This document shows positions 11,901 to 24,140 of a stretch of 64,000 bases of DNA, piece by piece. Each line of letters opens with the position of its first letter. Position 1 is the first letter of the stretch. The notes beneath the pieces were generated by a model. That model made no database searches. It saw nothing but the letters and a program-made list of their open reading frames with translations, and was not told the origin of the DNA. The stretch covers positions 5,084,001 through 5,148,000 of the forward strand of contig OY755177.1 in NCBI GenBank assembly GCA_963576735.1, written 5' to 3'. The DNA comes from Bedellia somnulentella. Taxonomy: Eukaryota > Arthropoda > Insecta > Lepidoptera > Bedelliidae. The translations under genes were made by a program, and so were the position numbers.

Positions 11901-14900
11901 GTTGTACCCCGTGCAGTTGTGAAGGAAGTACGGAGCTTCTACACGTTTCTTGAATAGTATCGTTGTAGACTGGAATATTATAATATACATACATACATAT
12001 ACTCACGGCTATAAATCCCTAAAAGGGGTAGCCAGAGGTAAGGAATTAAAAATTCCTCAGCCACTTTTGGAAAGTTGAGTGGGGAAATGATGGTAAAATA
12101 AAGGGTGTTGGTGATGGGTCTGCAACCGCATCGCCAAAAAATCCCCTAAAAGCCCCAATACCGTTAGTCGCCTCTTACGTACACCCACCGGAAGAAATGG
12201 GGTAGTGCTATTCTAAGCCGACACTACACAGCAATATATAATATGATATATAAATTAATATGTATTATATTTAACCACGGCATTCACAAACGTAAATCTT
12301 GGAATAGAGTAATACATTGCACATACATACATATCATACATATACAAATCCCTTTTTTTATTATATTGTTAAATTTACATTTATTGGTTGTTTTACAATC
12401 CTGTCAAAAAAGAAAATATAAATGAACACTATACTTACAGTATTATTTTTTGTCTTCAACAAAGATTCACTCGGCTCAGGATTTTGGGAGTTGAAAGCAT
12501 TTCCAAGCATGGTCAGTAGCTGCAATAAATAATATTATGTCAATATTGAAAGTGATTGGTATTTCAATATGAATAAACAATATAATGAATATTGTTTTCT
12601 TTGCCTAGATCCTTGGTCCTTAACAAATACATATAATGAACTCAACTACTCCGTACACTACTCAACGTACCTCCAAAGCCGAGTTAGTAAGTGTAATCTC
12701 CAGCGTATCGGCACTAGAAAACTGCACCATGACGTTAGGCGTATACGCAAACTGCATTTGTAGCTGGGTGGCTTCGTCTTGTCTTTGTAGGGCGGAAGGG
12801 GGCGGGGCGCGGTGGGAGGCCGATTTCATGTTGAGCTGGTGATGAAAACGTAAGTTAATTTAAAAAAATATATAAACAGGCAGTTATGTAAAGGATTTAA
12901 ATAAATCTTCAAACTTACTGTACAAAATTAATTTTTTACTACTTCTATCTGGCATTCATCCAAGTCCAACCCTTCACCAAACATAAGATGTCAATGGGGT
13001 ATGCAAAGACTATCGATCGGTACTTCGTGAGACCCTGGCAAACCTTTCAAGCCTCGTGTACAATCATCAATCTTTTCATAGATGTAATTTTATTCTTCTT
13101 ACTTCGAAATCTTGCCTTTAGCAGCACATTTTCTATTTGATCACATTGTGGTCGTCATTTACTGACATTACAATCCACATACATTTTAGACAAACAAATC
13201 TTCTTTTTTCTTAAGACACAAAAATGAAAAACTCATAAACCATACCTCCATTTTAAGTTCCCAAGGCTCATAAGAGTACGTAGAATCTTTAAAGACTTCC
13301 ACAGGCTCGACCAGCGGCTCCCAAACTGCGCGAGTGATGTTGTAGTACGATATCTGCATTGCTAACGTTGCGTCTAGGTTTAGCTGGAATTAAATGTATA
13401 ATTAAATATATTTATGGAGTTCACATACATATTATTATTTACATATACTCACGGATAGATATCTCTAGAAGGGGTAGCTAGAACTTCAGTATACGAAATT
13501 CCTCTGCTACGTTAAAAAAGGTAAAAATGTTAAATGGTAAAAATGCATCGCTGAATAATAATAAATAAATAAAAGCCCCAGTTTCTTTTTTGTTTGTTGG
13601 GCGATAGGGCTAGAGACCCATTACCAACTTTGCTTTATTTTACAATATTTTCCCCATTCAGCTTCTAAAAGTAGCTGTACGGTTTCTAATTCCTAAGCTT
13701 TGACTACCCATTTTTGATATTTATAGCCGTGCTGATATACCTAAATGTATGTACAAAACCTAGCTGACATGTGATCAACTTTCTAGTCATGCTGTTAATA
13801 CAACAGTCCTTAAATTATTACTAACACATATTAGATTAGATTACACATACATTTAAGACACCAAATTTATTTAGGGGTTGTATCAATTAAAATAATAATT
13901 AAAAACCCATCCAACTCACATCCGAGCTCCAATTCTTAACATGTCCAATAAGCGACGCCTTCATAACAAGCACGGGCAAATACGCGTCCCCAATTTCCAT
14001 CTCTATACAAAACACGATAGACGGACTTGACATCAGACATATTTCGCCAGTTGGGGCTATTGGGGCCTCTTCTTCAGGTGGGGCGTAGTTTGCTGAAATT
14101 GCTTCTTCAGCTTCATCTGGAAGTAGAGGGATGGAGGGTTAAATAGGGATATTAAATGAGGGTTAATATTTTAGAAATGAAATGGATGGATTATTAGGAA
14201 TACTGGCACAATGTGAAATCTTTGGAAGTTTAATTTAAATGCTACTTTGTATGGACTATGGTAACGACCCTTAAATAGACTATTTGGATAAATGTTTTCA
14301 AAGATTAATAACCCGAAGATTATGAGAAGTTGCTAATATATACAGATCAGTGAATACATCGGATAGAAATGTAATGAAGTTAAATTATTTATTTATTTGG
14401 TGACTGAAAGTTACATTAGATTTTATATTAAACAGGCATTCAATCATAACCTGCCATTATTCGACGTATATACGCCTAATTCAACATATCTTTCAGCATT
14501 AATTCCAACATACCAATCTTCAAGAACCAATAATTAGTCGGATCCAAGCTGCGCACGTCCCAAACGTTGTTCTTGTATGTGATAATTTCAGACTTTTTCT
14601 GGCTCTGATCGATTTCTGGTCCGGTCACTGTGTCCATCACTCGTTGTAATAGAACGAGCATTTCTGTAAATTAATTATTATGGTTTAGTGACGATTTTTG
14701 ATGACGTACAAGAAAAAAGGGATACAATATGATATGATGGATACAATATAATATGATATGAGGTCGTTTTCTAACGCGAGTGGAAATATTTTTTCAGCCA
14801 TTTATTTGTCAAGTGCATTTGCATTTTACCGCAGGTAAATAATAAAGATCATAATAAAAAAACTGTGTTTTGCTCCGTAAAAGTGACGCTAAAGAGAGTT

Positions 14901-17900
14901 AAGGGGAGGGGGGAAGGGGATATTTGTCTTTTATGATCCAAAAAACGGCCTACAAACTGAATTCGAAATTAAGTAAAATACAGTCTTGTCTGAAATCTTC
15001 AACTTAACCACTAACAGAAATCACTACAGCAATAACACTAAGATGGCGACAAAGTGACCTTGATATCGGATATAAAGACATCCAAATGCATCCCGCTATG
15101 GCTAGGTTCGCTGCCAGCGATGCTAAGATATGTGGGCGGTAGTAGATAATGGTGTAATGCACTGTCTGCGCTACCGATAGTGCGCGATACTATCTAAAGA
15201 TAGTACACGCCTCAATAAAAATACACTAAAACACTAACCTGGCGACAAAGTGACCTTGATATCGGATATAAAGACATCCAAATGCATCCCGCTATCGCTA
15301 GGCTTGCTGCCAGCGATGCTAAGATATGTGGGCGCTAGTAGATAATGGTGTAACGTTTTGTCTGCGCTACCGATAGTGCGCGATACTATCTGAAGACCTG
15401 ACACGCCGCAGTCTAGGACCATTCGTTCTTCTATTTGACGGTATTTTACGTGGACTTCCATCTGGAAATAATAATAAATTAAAATCACTCTGAAAAGTGC
15501 AAAAATATTGAGGCGTTGACTGTATAAGGATCTATCTTAAATGCTTAAGAAATTATGTAAATTTGTGGGACTTAGCTCCTTTAAGAAAAAACCAGATAAG
15601 CGCATTTCTTTGTGTTAGGATTTTTTATTCGGAAGCTCTTAATAAATTAACATGGGACCAAATGTAAGAAATATCTATAATTCAAATTACCACCAACAAA
15701 TTACAGTACTAAAACAAACATAACTTACATTCATAACAAGAGCATCACACAACCGATCTTCAAGAGACTCCACAAGAATGATATCAGGCTGTTCTATTTT
15801 CATGTTCACCGTCATCACTGTAAACCTCTTCTCTGCTGAAGTGGATGGCCTTTCTTGAAGTGTTGTATGCTGTTAAATGAAAAGAAGTTTACAATGTTTG
15901 TAGAAGATTGGTAAACAAGCACAAAGTGGGTGGTTATGTTGGTGAATTTAATATTGCACTAATTTGATAAGTGTGCAATAATTACTACTTTTAGAAAATT
16001 TAGTAGTCCACCACCTCTTACGCATGCGACACCGCGTATTCAAGATTATAACATCTTTTTGCTTAGTTTAATGTGCGTGTGTGTTAATGCATTGTTTTTA
16101 AACTTCTTCCCGGTTTCACTTATTAAGTCCACCGCTCCCAGCGTCTAAATATGATATAAGAGAAGTAGAAGTCTCGGTGGTCAGCTGCCGAACTGTCTAC
16201 TGCTCGACAATGACTCGTGTTGAGTCGAAACGCGTCGCATGTTTGTGGTTGCCTGTGGTTTTCGCTTGCGGGTGTGTGTGTGGTGCATTGTCTGCTTTTC
16301 GATTTCTTGTAAGTGGGAGGGCGGGTGGTGCACGTTATGAAGACTGCAGGTATTTAGCGGAATAAAGCGAAGAAATTTATTAATATTACTATTGCTATGG
16401 ATTTACGCAAAGTAACGCCTGATTCAATCCAATATAAGAGAAGTTGTATTCTATAACAAACTACTCACACTAATATTAGCGCCCATAGCCGCAATAGACT
16501 TAGTATCAAAGTTAGTCCCCGCGCCGCTCTCCTGTGCGGGCCCCGATAGTGAAACCGTCGTGAAGTTTGATAACCGGTTTATAAAGTCCATCGCCAGGAT
16601 CAGATCAAAACTGAATACTCGGATGTCGACTAGAAATTAAAATTTTATTAGTATCTGGTACCTACAAGAATATACTACTTATGGTGCGTCCAAATTCAGG
16701 AGATCAAAAAGATCATTTTCAAAGTCCTATAAAATATTTTTAGGCTTACTTGATAGAAAATTTTACTACAGGGTTTAAGAATTCTTTATTTATTTATGAA
16801 TAAAACAAATATAATTTGAAGAGTTCCTTGTTGCTTCTCCTTCTATAAAGTTTGGGCATATGGGCCGTTCGAATAAATACTATTGAAAGTATAAAATAAT
16901 AATGATAAAATGCATGCATACACAACACATAATAGAATGAAAGGATCTTGAACAACACAAAATGAATACTATACTTACTAAACGTATCTAGTTTCTTAGT
17001 AGTGTAGATAACATCGACCATACTTCTTACTCGGTCTTTCCCTTCTATATAAGGATTTGTGTTTGTCGTAGGTTCACGACGACGCTCCAAATATCTAGAT
17101 AAAAGATTTAAATGATTACTCAACAGACTATTAAATAAGTAAAAATAGAAATATTTGCTAATAAATACTGCATTAATGACTAAATATTTTGTTTTAATTC
17201 AGCCCATTTGACATGCAAAATCATCAATCATCTATAGTGTAAACTTAACACATTAGAAATAGCAAAACAACGATGCCACAACACACTAAGTAAGTTTAAG
17301 TGTTTTCTTTATACGTTTCAAACCATAGATGTACTTATAAAAAACCGTAGATAAGTTATGCGCGCTCATAAGTGGCACTTAAAAACAAGCTAAATGGATC
17401 ATCTGACCTAAGTCGCACACTAGCTGCCGTAGCAATCGTTTACCTCTTTTGGCGTGTTTGTTTCTCAAAATAATCGAGAATGTCGTCGTGTGTGATGAGA
17501 TTTTGCACAAACTATAGTAGAAAAACAACTAAAATGATGGGATTACTTATCATTCGTAAGTATTATAAATTTCCAAAGTTTTAATTATAATTTATTATAA
17601 ATCGTGTGTACAGATCTAAATTATTCTTTGTCAAACGATCGTCTTAGTGTCATATTTCACGTCGGTACCGAGAAAACATGTTTATCTCTTTTTAGCGCTT
17701 GCTATGAGACATGCTATCTCGCCTACATTTCAAATGTATATCTTGGTGTGTTTTTTGGATATATTTCTAGTGGTGTGCGTTCGTACATCTGCCGCAATCG
17801 GTGCCACTCGTAAGCGCTGGTTTCCTCGTAAATAACCTATCTAACATTTTTTAGTACATCTATGGTTTCAAACAGTGAACGATGTCGCCAGAATAGATCG

Positions 17901-20900
17901 AACTAAAATTAATTTTTATTACCCCAAATCACTGTTTGGTTTCTAAAATTACCCAAAATAATATTGATATAACTACAAAATTTCATATATGAAAATAGAA
18001 TTTCATATGTGAATGAAAGACATGAAACATGAACACATTATCTAAGAAAATTTGTAACAAGCCATACCTAGAAATCTTCTTCCCTCTATCGGGCCTGGTA
18101 TCATCCAATGTCAAATCGATAAGCATGAGTGTCATTTGCATAGAACTGTCGCTCAATATCCTTCCTTTAGCAGACAGCAGAGTCACTGTGAAACGTGCTA
18201 AGTCTACTTCTTCTACTGATTCGGACTCGGCAACTTCTATGAGGGAATCACTTTCCTATAAAAAATATGATTAGTTTGTTAATTTTCTCAAAGCTAGAAT
18301 TAACAATCTTTGGGGGGAGACTTATATCCAGTAGTAGACGTCTATTGGCTGATGATAGAGACTACACCTTTTAATTTAAAAATATATGTTTTGATGAGAA
18401 GTCCTAAATGAATAAACAACAGTTTGTGTTCATTTTCTCCATTGGAAATTATTAAAATAATTAAAAATGGAATGATAATAAAAGCATGAGCGTCATGAGC
18501 ATAGAACTGTTGCTCAATATCCTTCCTTTAGCAGACAAAAGAGTCACTGTGAACCGCGCTTAGTCTATTTCTTCTACTGATTCGGATTCGGCAACTCTAT
18601 TTGTGATTCAATTTCCTGAGGAAATATTGTCGTTTATTTTATTTTTTTAAAGTATGGGCGCAGAAGCCGTCTTGGGTGATGAGATGATAGAGACTACTAC
18701 GAATATTAATTAAAAAAAAAAACTCTTTTTGAATTAATATAAACAGTTTGTGTCCATTGTGCAATTGGAAGTTATTATTATAATAGGCTATTTGACTGTA
18801 ATAAAAATATACATTTCTTTTATTTCATAAGTCTTAATATTTCTTTTTTGGAGCAATATGTAATAATGCGAGATAAAAATATTGCATTATTTCACTGAAA
18901 TCCGTCTTCTAAAATAAGCATTTTTGATGCAACTGTCACGTGACTAAAAACGACCGTAATTGGCTATTTCTATAATGACGTAGATTGCACATACACAGAC
19001 TGTGTATCGCTTCGCTCATTGGTGTTTAATGCGGAATTGACGTCATTTGTGCTACAGCCGCCATATTACTTAAAGTCGCGTTTTCGCGGCACATTTAAAT
19101 ATTGGATTTTCTTTTTCCATTTTTTAATAAAATAGCTAAAACGAAGACAGAAAAATATTATTTTAGGGCTCTTTATAAACGAATTAACACCGTAAGATAG
19201 TTTTCAAAACTTAGTCAAATAGCCAATTGGAAATTCAAAGACATCAATAGCATGAACGTCATCTGCATAGAACTGTAGCTCAATATCCCTTCCTTGGCAG
19301 ACAAAAGAGTCACTGTGAATCGCGCAAAGTTTACTTCTTCTACTGGCTCAGCAACTTCTATTACTGAATCACCTTCATGGCAAAATTATTATTCGTTGAT
19401 GTTTTTTTTTATTATATTGCATAGCGGAGATCTATGTCCAGCAATGGACGTCTACTGGCTGATTATTATGGATGAAGATAGTATATGTACATGATTTGCA
19501 TGAACGCTACACCCAGTCCCAGTGAAGCTTTTGCCATGCTAGATTTGACGATATATATTACGTTAAAATTAATGTGAGATTATTGCGCATTTTACAGACC
19601 AAAAAAGAACTAGTATTTGTTTCTATTTATTCTGATACACTTGAAGTAATTAAGTAAACATTTATTTTTAAGAAACAACTACTGACGAAGTTTGTTCTTA
19701 TCGCTTAAACAATGTTTATACCTATAATAAATAAGTCCTTGAAAAAGACATATTTTAACACACAATTAAAGGTTACTTACCTTCTGTTTAGAAGACTTCA
19801 AATCAATGATCAAACTATCCATAGTAAAACAGAACATAGTATTGACGACCACAGGCCCCGCCTCAATAACCTCACTGCTATCAGATTTGTGCGACATCAC
19901 CTCACTCGTTTTACTCTTCACTTTCTTAACAGTTTCACGCTTCACTTTCGGAGCGGGCGTTTTGGGTTTAGACGAAACCCCTTCGCCTAAGTTCTCGTTT
20001 AGAATTCGCATGATGCTACTGTAGTCTATGTGGCCGATTGTTATCTGAAATTAGTTGGGGTTATAATACTTTCGTTATAAATAAGTTTTAGTTGTGTGGT
20101 ATGAGATTAAATTTCTACTTCCCTTGGGTATAAAATGTAAGCGGAGAATGTCATGTAGTAAAAGAGTATCACTCTTTTAGGTTACACATTTAGTTTAAGT
20201 TATTGGCCATTGATAAATTTGTTAACCAATATTTTATTTGAGCAAGCATATATTTAAATATAATAAATACTTACATTTATAGTTTTTAATCTACCAGAAA
20301 CATCGATATTTGGTATCTGATTGCACCACGGCGAGATATTGCGTTTAACAAACAACTTGAAAGTTAGCGGCTTCAAAAGTTTTCTTTCCCAGGCATATTC
20401 CAAATCTTTCTTCGTTAGTTCTACTGATGATAATTTCAGATCACCAAGTTCTAACATTAACTCATCTACTGTCACCTTATCGGTAACTCCCTGTTGAACG
20501 AACAAATTAGTGAATGATGGAACATCAGAAATAGGTAGATGTTCATCATATTTTTATAGCGCCAATAGTATGTTGTTATGAAATCAAAACCTGTTGCTGT
20601 TAAATTGTATATTGTATTGGTATATTATTTTCAATAAGAATGTAAAACAAATCATGAAAAAATATGTTATTAGAATTACAATAAAATCACAATATTTATG
20701 GGCGTAAGGGCAGAAACTGCGTTACGCGTGTGCACGTGCGAGTCGGTTCAGATTACACTGGCCGCTTCATGGCAGATTAGGCACTGACCAATGTAAATTG
20801 ACTGCTCGTCTAAACACGCGTGGACGCGGCGTGTGAGGTCTACTGATAGTGGTCAGTGCCCATTCAACTATGAAGCGACCAGCGTAATCTGACCCGACCT

Positions 20901-23900
20901 ACGACGCGCACACGCGTAACGCAGTTTCTGCCCTGACAAAATAATAATAAATAGTAATAGTAGTAGTCAAAATCACTTACAGGCAAAGTGACATCCACGA
21001 TCTTATTCCTCAACGTCATTTTACCCAAATCTATAACAATAGCTCGTTTCGACGTAGAATTCTCCGGGATCACTATAATGGGTGCGTTCAAATTACATTT
21101 GAATCTTATTTTAGTTAAACTTTCTAGTGCATTTTGAGCATTTGATTTGGCGGCGTCGGCGGCGGCGGTGGATGCCTCTATTATGGCTTCTTGGGCAGCT
21201 TGGAAGTTATCTAAGAAGTCCTGTTCCAAATATGAAACAATATTAAGATGCTGATTTGTCATAAAATGGTTTCAATTAATTTGCTTTCACAGGCAAAAAA
21301 GCGATTAAGGGATAGATAATGGTTTAAAATGTATTAAAGTGTTCACTTGCATACGGAAGTTTGAATGTTTTTGTCCATGAAAACCTCATGTGGGGATTAT
21401 TACTAATAAATAAAGGAAAGAAAAGTTTTCAAAGATTGACGCTGTAGCTTAATTGGCAGAGCGACGGGGGCGTATACCCGAGGTCGCGGGTTCGATCCCC
21501 GTCGGTGTCGAAAATATTTCTATCCTTTATTTATTTGCATACAGAAGACTGTAGGAGTCAAAAAAGCGATATAACTTATGTATAATTTTGTAATTGCTTA
21601 TTTGACAGTTCGTACAAAGTAGTAATCTAGCTTAAAACGTGAACGACGAGGTATTTTTTGTAATTATTATTTAAAATTACGACTTTAATTTAAAACACGA
21701 TAAAATAAATTCAGATTCATATCCTTACTTAATTTTTGGGCGGTATGCAAAAAAAATGAATGACTTACCATCATAGCACTGACGAACCAATTAAGGAATA
21801 TAAAGCGAAGACAGTTGATATTCAAATCTATAGACATATTGACATCGGCTACGTCGGTGTACACTTCTTTATTGTACAATACTAGTTGGAATTGGATCAC
21901 ATCGCCACCAAGTACTTTTAATATCTGTAATTATTATGAAATATTAATAGAGTTCCATATGGATGTTAGAAATAAACGAAAATAATATATTTATAATTGC
22001 TCCGATGTTCTTGTGGTTAGTTTAATATAGATATATAAAGGCTGAAGGAAATTTAATCATAATAGCAATCATAGACATTGAAAAATATAGTATTCATGAT
22101 AACAATCACAGAAAAATACAGTTCCGTTGCCAAAAAAAAATTCGTTATCGAATTATTTATTATACAAAAAATAGAAGGTAAATTTTTCAAACACCTTTTC
22201 AGACTGATATATTTTGTATAAATTTATTTACGAAATACATTTTGTAACTTTTAATATGTTTAATTTGTATATTTGTGATAAATAATTCTTTCTTTCTTCA
22301 ATATGTACGGGACTCATTTTAAAATATAATTTACCTCCTTATGCTTAGAAACTTTGTTAAGATCTTCCACTTTGATATCACTCAGCACACAATCCACTTG
22401 CATATATGATGGTTTTTGTATCAATCCGGCCGCCAAACCTTCAATCTTGACATCGGCAAGGGGTCGCTTGTCCGTAGAAAATCGAACGTTGAAAGCCAGC
22501 ATATTAAGTTTTACTTTTAATAATATGCTCTCCACTTTCTTGGTTCCTCCTTGTTTTAGGGATGCTAGAACTGTGAAAATTTTATTTATTAGAAAAGATA
22601 CGTCGTTAATAAATAGGCAAATGTGTAAAGTATACTGATCAACTGAGGGATATTTTAAATTTTAATATATTTTCTTTTTGTGAACCAATTAGTTGCAATG
22701 CCTCAGGAATGTTTTCGGAAGCCCATAATTGCAGCATAGGGCAATCATGACAAAATTATCTCCTTGTTGGTGAGGTTTAAGGGATGGTTCCAACCACATC
22801 CTGAGTTTATTTTTTGATAAATATGATTGCGACTTGTAATATAACTTAATTTTAGTTTACTAACATTATCAGGTTCAAGTTAGAAGGTAGGTAATTGTTA
22901 GATCGCTTATTTTAAAAGTATTCTAATTTAACGTTGACATTTTGGGTCTGAAATAACGTTTTTATATTTTATTGAATTTTCATATATCAAAAGTTAAATC
23001 AGCATAGAAATATACTTACTCCGAGATTTGGAACTAGCGAAGGCTTTGCCTTCTTCTTCTTCCATTATAGTTTCCAACGGTCCCGCGTCTATAGTTTTAT
23101 ATTCTTGTGATTTCTGCAACGCTTCTATTTTTGACTGGAATACAATAAAACAATTGTTAATATAAGCTATCATATTTTTATATAGAATGCAAACGAGTAT
23201 AATAAAGCTTTCGCTGTATTTGGGGTTTCTAATAATACATGTACTTACGCCATTAGTTAACATTGGGGTAGGCAAATACTATCGCCTGGCCAACCTCTTG
23301 AGCTTATACTTTCCCTTTTAGAGCACATTATCTATTTGGACTCTCTCTTGCATTACCATAATACATAAATATAAAAAAAAAAACACATACCTGATATTGA
23401 CTAGCCATAACCATAAACTCTTGCAGCATCTCGAGGTGTAGAATCAAGATCAGTTTCTGGAAGTCCAGTTCTACCAGTTGTTCCACTGAGCCGTAAATAC
23501 TACGGAACTCAGGACATTTCTTGTCGACCTTTAACACAAAAATATTTTTTCTTAAAAATGCCTTCAAAGAAATTCGGAATATCAATTTTAAAAGAATATG
23601 ATAGTTTATGAAACACCTAGTCTCCTTTTATATGATTGAAACTTAATTAAAAAAAGGCTAATATCAATTAAGCACATAAATAGGGAACGCTTTTAAATTG
23701 GATTTTAAGTGTTTCATTAGTGTGTAACTTCTACAGAAACTTTTCAAATTCGATTTAAAAAGTGCGCATACAAGTTCAGTGCCAGTAATAAAATCTAAAC
23801 TAACTGTCCATGTTCTCTTATACTACCGTTTAAGGCTACTGAGGTATCTCGGTCTTTTTAAACTATTTATTATTTTATTTTTTTTTTTTAGCTAGTGTGG

Positions 23901-24109
23901 ATGGTAATGTTAGTAGAGGACGACCACGGAGAACACACTTGGACCAAATTGAGAGTGTGCTCAAAAAGGCTGGCGTCCGAAGTATGAAGAATAAAAGAGC
24001 ATGTATGAAAAGATTGATGGATGTAAACGAAGCTAGAGAGGTTTGTCAGGATCGTACGAAGTGGCGATCGATAGTCTCTGCCTACCCCAATGGGAATTAA
24101 TGGCGTGAG

Positions 24110-24140
<31 letters not shown>

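Noticed and set aside
16177..16365. 62-codon Cys/Val-rich plus-strand ORF
   Set aside because: It lies in a GC-rich intron segment opposite Vps13, without splice context or family resemblance.
24113..24140. CRISPR-like tandem units
   Set aside because: A simple ATGT tail of a LINE; no spacers, and the DNA is eukaryotic.
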